Below, in pieces: positions 25,422-34,700 of a DNA stretch of 64,000 nt. The stretch covers positions 1 through 64,000 of the forward strand of contig CALLKX010000024.1 of NCBI GenBank assembly GCA_938083085.1, written 5' to 3'. How positions within the stretch are numbered: the stretch's first letter is position 1; each line of letters begins with the position of its first letter. Origin of the DNA: an uncultured bacterium (lineage in GTDB: Bacteria; Planctomycetota; UBA1135; GCA-002686595). The position numbers and the translations under genes are program-made. The notes under the pieces were generated by a model. It was given only the letters and a program-made list of their open reading frames with translations. It was not told the DNA's origin and did not search any database.

Positions 25422-26759
25422 ATGACGGACGCCACGACCCGCAAGCTCAGCCTCTTCGACGCCACCATGCTCGTCATGGGCGGGATCCTCGGCATCGGGA
25501 TCTTCTTCACGCCACCGGAGATCGCCCGGGAGGTCACCGAGCCCGGCGCCTACCTCGCCATGTGGGGCCTCGGCGCCCTCGCGGCCCTCTCCGGCGCCAT
25601 GACCTTCGCCGAGCTGTCCGCCGCCTTCCCTCACACGGGGGGCTGGTACGTCTTCCTGCGCGAGGCCTTCGGTGCGAGGACGTCGTTCCTCTTCGCCTGG
25701 GTGGTCCTGCTCGTCGTCTCCACCGGCGCCTGCGCCCTCGTCGCACGGTTCTTCTCGGCGCAGGTCGCCCTCCTCGCGGGGCTCGGCGCCTCCGGTGAGC
25801 TCGCCGTCGCCGCCGGCATCGTCCTGCTGGTCACCGGGATCGGGCTCGCCGGCCTCAAGAGCGGAGCCCTGTTCCAGAACCTCTGCATGCTCCTCAAGGT
25901 CGCGGCCGTGGGCACGTTCATCGTGTTCGGCCTGGCCCTCTTCGCCGAGCCCGCCGAGGCGGTGGTCGTCGCCGCCGCCGACCGCACCTCCGACGGCCTG
26001 GTGGACGGCATGCTCGGAGCCTCGCTGAGCGTGCTCTTCTCCTATGGCGGCTGGCAGCTCATCAGCTACATCGCCCCGGCGGTCAAGGACCCCGAGCGCA
26101 ACCTGCCGCGGGCGATCGTCATGGGCGTCGCTGGCGTGGCGGTGATCTACCTCCTGGTCAACCTCGCCTACCTGCGGGTCCTCGGCATCGGAGGCATGGC
26201 CGCCCAGTCCGATCAGCCCATGGCCAACCGCATGGCCGAGCTCACCCTCGGCGCCGACCTCGGCATCACATTCGTCACCGCCGCCATGGCGATCTCGGCC
26301 CTGGGGTTTCTGGTGGCGACGCTCATCACCACCCCCGGGATCTACGTGGCCATGGCGCGGGAGGGCCTGTTCCTGCGCGCCTTCGGCTGGCTGCACCCCC
26401 GCACCGGCGCACCGGTGGTCGCGCTGGTCACCCAATGCGCGCTGGTCTTCGTCTATCTGGGTTGGAGCGCGTACGACGCCGCCCACGTGGACACGCTCAC
26501 CGGCGCGGTGGTGTTCGCCGAGTGGATCTTCCACGGCCTCGCTGGCCTTGCCCTCATCGTTCTTGCGAGGCGACTCGGGCCAAGCCGCCCCTTTCGCAGC
26601 CTCTGGTTCCCGCTCTTCCCCGCCACCTACGCGGCGCTGGCCGCAGCGATCGTCGTGGGCAACCTCGTGGTGACGCGGCCGCAGGTCACCATGCTCGGAG
26701 TCGGAGTGCTCGCCGTCGGCTGGTGCGTGCATCTCGCCTGGAAGCCAGCGCCGCGCTGA
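25422..26759 (+). CDS. APC-family amino acid permease
   Basis: A 445-residue polytopic membrane protein of the amino acid-polyamine-organocation superfamily (LAT/basic amino acid type). It begins KLSLFDATMLVMGGILGIGIFF with the TM1 G-x-G-x-G substrate loop, then TPPEIAREV, TFAELSAAFPHTGGWYVFLR and about twelve hydrophobic helices (e.g. LFSYGGWQLISYIAPAVKDP). It presumably takes up or exchanges an amino acid. The ATG at 25422 lies 4 bp after the SNF2 stop and gives the usual short N-terminus; an ATG at 25392 overlapping that gene is less likely. Why a permease sits between two SNF2 paralogues is unclear. Confidence 0.92.
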   Translation: MTDATTRKLSLFDATMLVMGGILGIGIFFTPPEIAREVTEPGAYLAMWGLGALAALSGAMTFAELSAAFPHTGGWYVFLREAFGARTSFLFAWVVLLVVSTGACALVARFFSAQVALLAGLGASGELAVAAGIVLLVTGIGLAGLKSGALFQNLCMLLKVAAVGTFIVFGLALFAEPAEAVVVAAADRTSDGLVDGMLGASLSVLFSYGGWQLISYIAPAVKDPERNLPRAIVMGVAGVAVIYLLVNLAYLRVLGIGGMAAQSDQPMANRMAELTLGADLGITFVTAAMAISALGFLVATLITTPGIYVAMAREGLFLRAFGWLHPRTGAPVVALVTQCALVFVYLGWSAYDAAHVDTLTGAVVFAEWIFHGLAGLALIVLARRLGPSRPFRSLWFPLFPATYAALAAAIVVGNLVVTRPQVTMLGVGVLAVGWCVHLAWKPAPR

Positions 26760-26776
26760 GACGCCGCAGGGACGAC

Positions 26777-26788
26777 GAGCAATTGCTC
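26777..26788. other. 12-bp perfect palindrome GAGCAATTGCTC
   Basis: The palindrome lies in the 112-bp gap between the permease and the second SNF2 gene, 17 bp past the permease stop. Its A/T core stands out in this GC-rich context and could be a small operator or part of a weak terminator. Nothing else in the gap is recognisable apart from a GGCCTC/GAGGCC inverted repeat just before the ribosome-binding region. Confidence 0.3.
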
Positions 26789-26871
26789 TCTGGTTCCGAC
26801 GGGATCTTCATGGTTCGGCGATGACGTCTCATCCACAATGTCGGGCCGGCCTCAGCGAGGCCTGAAGACCC

Positions 26872-29800
26872 ATGAACAGCGACGCCGGCGACGCCACCGT
26901 GAACCCCGAATCGGATTCGCGAGACATCGAGAGCCCCGAGGGTTCTCTCCCCCCCGAGAGTTCTCTCCCCCCCGAGGATTCTCTCCCCCCCGAGGGGCAC
27001 TCGGAAGACCCGCAGGCCACCGAGGGGTCCCTCGCGGAGGTGGTCGAAAGCCTGAACCTCAGCGATGAGCTCCGGGCCATCGTCCAGGACACCCGCCAGG
27101 CCATGCTGCGTGGGCTGAAGGGGGTGGAGCGCGGCCGGGGAGAGGGCCTTGCCCGCCGGGACCTCGTGGGCGAGATCCAGCTGGAGACCCGCGGGTTCTC
27201 CGTCGCCGTGACCGACCGGGACGAGCCCTTCGCCGTGCGCGTCGGCCGGGGTGGACTCGTGGACGCGGAGTGCTCCTGCGACCGCTTCGCGATCGAAGGC
27301 GGATGCCGACACGTCTGGGCCGCCCTCGTGGTAGCCGCCCGACAGATGGGGCTCGGAGGCTGGCGCGCCGAGCGCACCGAGGTGCGCAAGGACGACCGCG
27401 AGCGCCGGGACTTCCTGGACGCCGTGGTCGAGGCCGCGGGCGTGGAAGAGGGCGCGAGCCCCTGGGAGGCCCTCGAGAGGGAGGCCTTCCTGCGCATCGA
27501 ATACGCGCTCACCATCCCCTCCCCGGGCGCCACCGCCGGGTTCTCCATCTCGATCCGCCGACGGCGACGCCGCGCCGACGGATCCTGGGGCGCCGCCCTC
27601 GAGATCGGCCGCAAGGACTGGGACGACGTGCGCATGTCGCGCAGTGAAGACATCGAGATCGTCGCGCTCCTGGACGGCCCTGGCGGTCGCGGGCGCGCGG
27701 TGACGGGCTACGAGGCTCCACCCGAGACCTGGCACCTGGGCGGGCCGGGCACGGAGGCCGCCATGCGCGTCCTCGTGGACACCGAGCGACTCTTCCTGGC
27801 CCCCTCCAGCTCGGAGGAGCCCGAGGGCGGGAACCTCCCCGCCCCCATCCGCAATGAGCTGGACCACCCCTGGAAGGTGCGCCTCTCCCTCGGCCGCGAC
27901 GGCGGCGAGGACGAGCCGCTGATCCTCACGGGCCACCTGGACCGAGGCGACGAGCACCTGCAGCTCTCGGAGGTGGCCATGGTCTCCGCGGACGGGCACC
28001 TCATCATCAACGGGGCCCTGTCGCGGATCGAGCCCCTGGCCGCGGCCCCGGTGACGGCGGTCCTCCGCCAGCGCGGCGAGCTCAAGACGCCGGGCGGCGG
28101 AGAGTCGAGGCTTCGGCGCGCCCTCGCCCAGCTTGGCAACCAGGTCATGGCGCCCGGCTCCATCCAGACCGGGCCAAAGGTGATCCCCCTCCTGGTCGTG
28201 CGGCTCCCCGACGAGGAGGAGGCCAGCTCGAAGATGCTCGAAGCCGACATCACGTTCGTGTACGGCTCGCGGCGGGTTGCGGCGGACACCTACGGCTGGT
28301 CTCTCGAGGACGAGGCGGGCCAGGTCTTCTCCCGAGACCTCGAGGGAGAACGCGCCGCGCTGCGGACCTTCCTCGACGCGGGCGGCAGCCGCAAGCTGGA
28401 CCCTGAGGAGGAGATCGCCACGGCACGGGTGCCCGCCAAGGACATCGAGTTCCTGATCGCACGGCTGCTCGCGGAAGGCTGGGACGTGGAGGCGGACGGC
28501 AAGAGCGTGCGCTCCAGCACCGGCTCGGCGGCCTCCGTCCAGTCCGGCATCGACTGGTTCGACCTCGACGGCCACGTGTCCTTCGAGGGGCAAGAGGTCC
28601 CGTTCCCCGCGCTCCTGGCCGCCGCTGAGCGCGGCGCCAAGTTCGTCACCCTCCCGGACGGGTCCCGCGGACTGCTCCCCAAGGACTGGGCCTCTCGGTG
28701 GAAGCTCCTCGAGGTCGGCCAGGCCGAGGACGGCAAGGTCCGCTTCAGCAAGGAACAGGGGTGGGTCCTTTCGGCGCTGCTCGAGCGCCAGGCGTCCTTG
28801 GATGCTGTGGAGGTGGACGAGCCGTTCGCCGACCTGCGCTCCCTCCTCAGCGAAGCCTCCTCCCCTGTCCCCATGGAGGAGCCGGAGGCCTTCGTGGGCG
28901 AGCTACGCCCCTATCAGCGCGAGGGCCTTGGCTGGCTCAAGCAGCTGAGCGACCTTGGCCTCGGCGGGTGCCTGGCCGACGACATGGGCCTGGGTAAGAC
29001 GGTCCAGATCCTCGCCTACCTGCTCCACCGGATCCGCCGGTCCGAAGACCGGCGTCCCTCCCTCGTGATCGCGCCGCGGTCGGTCATCTTCAACTGGCGG
29101 GCAGAGGCTAAGCGCTTCGCGCCGGACCTCGGCGTGGTGGACTACACGGGCGCGAATCGCCTGGAGGCCCTCGACAGCGCCGAGTCCCCCGACATCCTGC
29201 TCACCACCTACGGCACGCTCCGTCGCGACCAGGCGGAGCTGGCCCAGATCGACTTTGACCTCGTGGTCCTCGACGAGGCCCAGGCCATCAAGAACGCTGC
29301 CAGCCAGACGGCCGCCGCGGCGCGGGGCCTCAAGGCCCGCCAGCGCCTCGCCCTCTCGGGTACGCCGGTGGAGAACCACCTCGGCGAGCTCGGCTCGCTC
29401 CTGGAGTTCCTGAACCCAGGGACGCTTGAGGGGACGCGGCTCGGCCAGCGCCTGCGCGCCAAGGGTCGCTCCGCCCGGCTGGACGACGAGTCCCGGGACA
29501 TCCTGGTACGCGCCGTTCGCCCCTTCCTCCTCCGACGGACAAAGGACGAGGTGCTGGACGACCTGCCGCCCAAGACAGAACAGGTCCTGGAGTGCACCCT
29601 CGACGGCAAGCAGCGTCAGGACTACGACGAGATCCGCCAGCACTACCGCTCGAGCTTCGCCGCGGCGGGCTCTCGGGGCGGGGTCGAGGTCCTCAAGGCC
29701 CTGCTGCGCCTGCGGCAGACCTCGTGCCACCCGGGCCTCATCGACCCGACCCGCCTGGGCGAATCGTCCGCCAAGCTGGACGTGCTGCTCCCCCTCGTGG

Positions 29801-30273
29801 AGGAGCTCGTGGACCAGGGGCACAAGGCGCTCATCTTCTCGCAGTTCACCGGGTTCCTCGGCATTGTCCGGGCCGCCCTGGACGCCAGGGGGATGCGCTA
29901 CTCCTACCTGGATGGCAGCACCCGCAAGCGCGAGGCCGAGGTCAACGCCTTCCAAGAAGACCCCGAGGTGCCCCTGTTCCTCGTCAGCCTCAAGGCCGGC
30001 GGGACGGGCCTCAACCTCACGGCAGCCGACTACGTCTTCCTGCTCGACCCCTGGTGGAACCCCGCTGTCGAGGCCCAGGCCATCGACCGCGCCCACCGCA
30101 TCGGTCGCGAGCACCCGGTGCACGTCTACCGGATGATCGCCAGCGAGACCATCGAGGACCGGGTGCTAGAGCTTCAAGAGAAGAAGCGTGACCTCTCCTC
30201 CCTGGTGCTTGGCGGAGCGGCGTCGTCCCTCTCGGACCTCGACTCCGACGACCTGCAGTTCCTGTTGTCGTGA
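26872..30273 (+). CDS. SWIM zinc-finger SNF2-family helicase (second copy)
   Basis: An 1133-residue paralogue of the gene at 22178. It starts with a disordered, Ser/Pro/Glu-rich stretch containing three copies of x-S-L-P-P-E (encoded by an 18-bp DNA repeat). A SWIM finger CSCDRFAIEGGCRH follows near residue 132, and then the helicase motor: GWLKQLSDLGLGGCLADDMG with GKTVQ near 703, VLDEAQAIKN near 801, LSGTPVENHLGELGS, LLRRTKDEVLDDLPPK, LIFSQFTGFL and DRAHRIGR. It presumably has a related DNA- or protein-remodelling role. The ATG at 26872 has a purine-rich GAGG/GAAG upstream. The two motors are similar, while the middle regions have diverged more, suggesting an old duplication. Confidence 0.92.
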   Translation: MNSDAGDATVNPESDSRDIESPEGSLPPESSLPPEDSLPPEGHSEDPQATEGSLAEVVESLNLSDELRAIVQDTRQAMLRGLKGVERGRGEGLARRDLVGEIQLETRGFSVAVTDRDEPFAVRVGRGGLVDAECSCDRFAIEGGCRHVWAALVVAARQMGLGGWRAERTEVRKDDRERRDFLDAVVEAAGVEEGASPWEALEREAFLRIEYALTIPSPGATAGFSISIRRRRRRADGSWGAALEIGRKDWDDVRMSRSEDIEIVALLDGPGGRGRAVTGYEAPPETWHLGGPGTEAAMRVLVDTERLFLAPSSSEEPEGGNLPAPIRNELDHPWKVRLSLGRDGGEDEPLILTGHLDRGDEHLQLSEVAMVSADGHLIINGALSRIEPLAAAPVTAVLRQRGELKTPGGGESRLRRALAQLGNQVMAPGSIQTGPKVIPLLVVRLPDEEEASSKMLEADITFVYGSRRVAADTYGWSLEDEAGQVFSRDLEGERAALRTFLDAGGSRKLDPEEEIATARVPAKDIEFLIARLLAEGWDVEADGKSVRSSTGSAASVQSGIDWFDLDGHVSFEGQEVPFPALLAAAERGAKFVTLPDGSRGLLPKDWASRWKLLEVGQAEDGKVRFSKEQGWVLSALLERQASLDAVEVDEPFADLRSLLSEASSPVPMEEPEAFVGELRPYQREGLGWLKQLSDLGLGGCLADDMGLGKTVQILAYLLHRIRRSEDRRPSLVIAPRSVIFNWRAEAKRFAPDLGVVDYTGANRLEALDSAESPDILLTTYGTLRRDQAELAQIDFDLVVLDEAQAIKNAASQTAAAARGLKARQRLALSGTPVENHLGELGSLLEFLNPGTLEGTRLGQRLRAKGRSARLDDESRDILVRAVRPFLLRRTKDEVLDDLPPKTEQVLECTLDGKQRQDYDEIRQHYRSSFAAAGSRGGVEVLKALLRLRQTSCHPGLIDPTRLGESSAKLDVLLPLVEELVDQGHKALIFSQFTGFLGIVRAALDARGMRYSYLDGSTRKREAEVNAFQEDPEVPLFLVSLKAGGTGLNLTAADYVFLLDPWWNPAVEAQAIDRAHRIGREHPVHVYRMIASETIEDRVLELQEKKRDLSSLVLGGAASSLSDLDSDDLQFLLS
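26938..26991 (+). repeat. Three 18-bp coding repeats each with a run of seven C
   Basis: Three tandem 18-bp units, GAGrrTTCTCTCCCCCCC, lie inside the start of the SNF2 gene and encode GSLPPE/SSLPPE/DSLPPE. Each contains a seven-C tract. Gain or loss of one C would shift the frame close to the start of the protein, while unit copy changes would stay in frame. Confidence 0.9.
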
Positions 30274-30304
30274 CCCTGGCGGCGCGCGGCGCGCGGCGCG
30301 CCCC

Positions 30305-30330
30305 TGCCCCGACGGCCCGCCGTCGGGGCA
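30305..30330. terminator. Bidirectional terminator hairpin
   Basis: A perfect 11-bp inverted repeat TGCCCCGACGG / CCGTCGGGGCA around a 4-base loop lies 32 bp past the SNF2 stop, between this plus-strand gene and the convergent minus-strand rodA. No long T-tract follows on either side. A GGCGCGC triple repeat precedes it. Confidence 0.65.
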
Positions 30331-30400
30331 CCACCGTTTCACCGCTGACGCCCTAACCGGCCCTAGGTGATGGACCGACGTGGCTCCCTCCGACCCGCGC

Positions 30401-30521
30401 GCCCCCTCGCCTGAGCCCCCTCGCCTGGGCCCCCTCGCTTGGGCCCCCTCGCTTGGGCCCCCTCGCCTGGGTCCGCTCGCCTGGGTCCGCTCGCTTGGGT
30501 CCGCTCGCTTGGGCCCGCTCA
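30401..30521. repeat. 14-bp tandem repeat array running up to the rodA stop
   Basis: About 8.6 copies of a 14-bp unit: the first part is GGGCCCCCTCGCYT, the second GGGTCCGCTCGCYT. The array fills the gap between the convergent SNF2 and rodA genes and ends exactly in the rodA stop codon. The two sub-types are arranged in blocks, as expected from slippage or unequal exchange. Confidence 0.9.
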
Positions 30522-31703
30522 GTAGCGGCGGAAGGCGTCGCCCCCGAGGTTACGCTCGTGGTGGGACGAGAGCCCGAGGGCGAGGCCGAGGGCGAGGAAG
30601 GTGGCGAGGAGCGAGGAGCCGCCCGTGGAGAACAGCGGCAGCGTGAGCCCTGTCATCGGCAGCAGGCCGAGATTGACGGAGACGTTGATGAACAGGTGTG
30701 CCGCGAAGTAGATGGCGACCCCCCCCACGACGAGCCTCGAGAAGCGGTCCCGAAGACCTGCTGCGTGGAGCATCAGCAGCCCGACCATCAGGCCGTAAAG
30801 GACGATCACCATGGCGGTCCCGGCGAAGCCCCACTCCTCCCCGATCACTGCGATGATCGAGTCGGAGTCACGCTCAGGCAGGAGCCCGGTCTCGTTCGCG
30901 ACCCCCTCGCCGAGCCCGCGCCCGTAGAGGCCCCCGTTCCCCGTGAACGTACGCGCGTGATAGGTGTGGAAGCCGAGCCCGTTGCGCGACGCGATCAGCT
31001 CTCGGTCGTCGAAGGACTCGACCCAGGTATCGATCCGCTCGAGCTGATAGGACTGCACGTGCCCGCTTTGCCAGACCCCGAAGCCCGCGGCGATCGCGGC
31101 CAGGCCGAGCGCCCCGAGCGCCTGCCCGCTCCCCCCCGCGAGGTAGAGGAGCCCCCCCAGCACGGGCACCAGGGTCAGCGCCGTCCCCAGGTCCGGCTGC
31201 GCGGCGACGAGCAGCATGGGCACGGCGGTCACGAGCATCGGCTTGAGCCAGTCGCGCGCGGTCTTGAGCGGGTTCTCGTGGAGCACACGGGCGAGCATCA
31301 GGATGACGCCAATCTTCGCCAGCTCGCTCGGCTGCAGGTCGAACTTGGGCAGCTGGATCCAGCGCCTGGCGTTGTTCCGCTCGTCCCCGATGATGGGCAC
31401 GAGCACCAGCAGGACCACGCACGCCGAGTAGATCAGCGCCGCGTTCCGCTTCAGCCAGCTCGGCCGCAGGAACAGCCCCGCGAAGAACACCGGGAGCGCC
31501 ACGAGGAGCTTCTGGCGGTGGCCCTCGTAGTCCACGCCCCCGAGCTCTGGGTTACTCGCCGAGTCCGCCATCACGGAGACGAAGGTCATCCCCGCGGCCA
31601 GCAAGCCCGCAGCGATCAGCAGGACCGGCCAGGCGAACTCGGACCAGCGCACGTGCCCCGTGGAGACGATGCGGCCGATCGTGCTACGAATGGCCTCGAT
31701 CAT
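30519..31703 (-). CDS. rodA: RodA, SEDS peptidoglycan glycosyltransferase
   Basis: A 394-residue, roughly ten-helix SEDS protein, the lipid II polymerase of the elongation complex, which works with the PBP2 encoded just upstream. Hallmarks: ARRWIQLPKFDLQPSELAKI, AAQPDLGTALTLVPV with the Asp needed for catalysis, GLGEGVANETGLLPERDSDS followed by IIAVIGEEWGF, and INVSVNLGLLPMTGLTLP with FSTGGSSLLA. The ATG at 31703 overlaps the PBP2 stop (ATGA), so the two partners are made in step. Length and motifs are normal. It is the last gene of the mre operon. Confidence 0.96.
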   Translation of the reverse strand: MIEAIRSTIGRIVSTGHVRWSEFAWPVLLIAAGLLAAGMTFVSVMADSASNPELGGVDYEGHRQKLLVALPVFFAGLFLRPSWLKRNAALIYSACVVLLVLVPIIGDERNNARRWIQLPKFDLQPSELAKIGVILMLARVLHENPLKTARDWLKPMLVTAVPMLLVAAQPDLGTALTLVPVLGGLLYLAGGSGQALGALGLAAIAAGFGVWQSGHVQSYQLERIDTWVESFDDRELIASRNGLGFHTYHARTFTGNGGLYGRGLGEGVANETGLLPERDSDSIIAVIGEEWGFAGTAMVIVLYGLMVGLLMLHAAGLRDRFSRLVVGGVAIYFAAHLFINVSVNLGLLPMTGLTLPLFSTGGSSLLATFLALGLALGLSSHHERNLGGDAFRRY

Positions 31704-34700
31704 CGGTCCCTCCCCCGCTTGGCGCTCGCCTCCACCGCCGACCCTTGCCCTGAAGGGACCGGCTCAGCCATCAGCTTCTGCACCGCGTCGGTGAGGAGGA
31801 ACTTCCGGGCGACATAGGCCGCCGAGTGACTCGCTGTGGCGCTGGTGTCGTGCACGTAGACGGTGATGACGAAGCGAGGCTCATCAGCCGGGAACCACCC
31901 GGCGAGCCAAGCGTGCTTGCGCATCCCCTTCTTGAACAGCCCAAGCGGAGCGTCTGGTGAGCGATCCGGAGGAACCAACCCTCCCCTGTAGTCCGCGCTC
32001 CCAGTCTTGGCAGCCAGCGTGAACCCGAGGGAGTCGACGAGCAGCCCCCGCTCCTTCCCGAAGCCCTCGGTCACGACGCGGGCCAAGGAAGCGTGGATTG
32101 TCGCCAGGTGGTTCGACCCGATGCCGAGGGGATCGCCGGCGGGGTGTACTGGCTGGTCCCCGACCCGTCGCACCAGCCGCATCTGAGGCAGCACGCCTGT
32201 GGCCAACCCCGCGTAGGCCCGTACGACCTGGATCACGTTCACGTCCACGTGCGCGAGGCCGTTCCCCAGGAACTGCCGGACCACCTCATCGACTCTCTCG
32301 ATGGGAACACCGTCACCCAGCGGACTCTGGGGGTTGATGCGATAGCTATCCACGAGCCCGGCCCGCGTTCCGTTGTCATCAAAGCGAACACCGGTGGGGG
32401 CGCCGAATCCGAACGAGCGGTAAGCGTCACTCATCGAACTAGGGTCAAAGACCCACTCACCAAGCGCAGCGAAGTAGACGTTGCAGGAGACCCTCAGCGC
32501 CTCAGACAGATTGACGTCTCCTCCGTGCCCCCACCTGGCTGCGCAGTTGATCTTGCCGAATCCCGACCATTGCTCGCGCTTCGGGGCCGTTCCCGGTCGC
32601 GAGCGGTCATCTCTGACCTCGCAGGCCGCCAGGCACGCCGAAGGGTCCAGGCCAAGGTGTTCGAGTGCATACGCGGCCAACAAGGGCTTGACGATCGAGC
32701 CGGGAGGCTGGGCTTTTGGCCGCGATAGCGTGCGGTCCGTGGCCTTGAGGCTCTCCCCATCCGTGATGGCTAGCCAATCGAATGCCGCAGATCCCTCAGC
32801 GGGAGGGGACCCCGGCTCCAGGGGCACCGAGGCCGCGGCGAGGATCTCCCCGTCGACGGTCGCGAGCACGATGGCGCCCACGGGAGCGGCCTCCCAGCGC
32901 CGGTCGACCTTCATGTCCGTGATGCCCTTCGGCGGGAACGGGCCCGGGTCGAGCAGGACGCCCTCAGCGGCTCGCTGCAGCTCAATGTCCAGCGTCAACG
33001 TCACGTCCTGTCCATCCTCGGCGCCGCGGTAGATGGGCGTACGGTTCCCCTCGACGCGGTCCTGCAACCCCTGGATCTCGTGATACCCCGACTTCCCCGA
33101 GAGCTCCCTGTCGAACCAGGCCTCGAGCCCGCTGCCTCCCACCGCCTCTCCAGGTCGGCGCGTCGCGTCCACCAGCGCGAGGATCTCGCTGGCGTCCTCC
33201 TCGGGGAGCCGCCGCTTGCGCTGGAGGTCGGTCAGCCGCTCCGCCTTCGCCCGCTGCTGCAGCACGTCCACGAGGAAGGGGCTCCGAACCCGTCCGAGGA
33301 GCTTGGACGCCAGGGGCTGCGAGCTGCCTTGAGACGTCTCCACCGCGATCCGCTGCGTCTGAGCGCGGGCGCGGAACCCGGCGAACTCGTCCCGGTAGCG
33401 AGTCACGAGGAGGACAAGGTCGATGCTCGGGTCCTCCCCGACCCTCTTCGGCCGCGCCCCGCGGTCCCGAACCACGTAGCCCCGGGTCTCCAGGGCTCGC
33501 TCGATCCACGGCGCCCCGATCTTCACGGAGCCAGGCGTGAGGGCGCGGCCCGCGGATTGGGCGAACACCGCGCCGATGCGCCTCTGGAGCCTCTCGTGCA
33601 GCGTGGCGAGGATGTGCTCGACGAGCTGGGCATCCTTCAGCTGCCACTCCCCCCGTGCGTTCCTTGCGAGCGCCACCAGCTCCTCCGCGAGGCGCGAGGC
33701 GCTCTGGCCCACGGGCGCTGTGGCGAGCACGTCGCCGAGCAGCTCCATCAGGAGCGGCTCATTCCGGACCCCGTTGCTCCGCGTCGACTCCCGCTGGAAG
33801 CTAAAGAGATCGCGCTGGGCCTCGATTCCGTCCACAGGCTCCCCGTCGAGCCGATTTGCGAGCTCGTCCAGGACCTCGAAGCGGCCGACCTCACGCCAGT
33901 CCTCCGGCATCGGGTTCCGCCCCTCCCAACTATCGGGGTCGCTCCTGAAGGAGTGGGCAAGCGCGGAGATGAAGCGATCCCCAGCCTCCAGCCCGCTCGC
34001 CTCGCCGACCCCATTTCGGAGCGGCTTCGATCTCGCGATGATGAAGCCCGCGCGGGTGGAGTTCACGAACGCGGTCCCCCGCGACTGGCGCCACTCCTCC
34101 AGCCGCGTCCGGTCCCAATCCAGGGCAGAGCACAGCCAGCTGAGGTCGAGGGCGGCCAGGTTCTGCTCATTCAAGCGGACCGGCGAGAAGCCAAGGGCGA
34201 TCCGGAAGAGCGCGTCCGCCGTCTCGTCATCCACGGCGCGGCGGCGGGCCTCGATGAGCTGAACCAGGCGGTCGCCGTCATCCAGCAGGAGCGGGTCCGA
34301 GGCCGCGCCCAGGGGATCAGACGGGGCCGCCGCCCCATCGGGGACCGCCCATTGAATGAGCCCTGCGAGACGCGTCAGCTGCTCGTCCCGTGTACGGACG
34401 TCGCGCTCAAGCCGGCGAAGAATGTCGTCCGTGGACTCGTCCGTGATGAGGCCCGCGAGCTTGACATAGGAGAGGTCTCCACAGTCCTCCTCCTCCACGA
34501 GCTCTCCCAGCTCCTTCACGTCGCGCGGCGAGAGCTCCAGCAGTCGCTGGATGTAGAAGCGCATGTCGACCGCGCGGGAGCGCCGGCGCGCCCGAGTGGC
34601 CTCGGCCTTGCGGCCTTCCTCGGTCTCCGCCGCGACGGCGGGGACGTAGTCGAGGTCCGCGTCCAGTTCACCCCCAAGCGCGAAGCGCCGCAGGTCGTCC

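Noticed and set aside
21972-30300. SNF2-permease-SNF2 block as a phage-defence island
   Set aside because: No nuclease, methylase, toxin or mobility gene is nearby, and composition matches the surroundings.
30401-30521. Repeat array as a CRISPR
   Set aside because: Units are 14 bp, directly adjacent with no spacers, and there are no cas genes.
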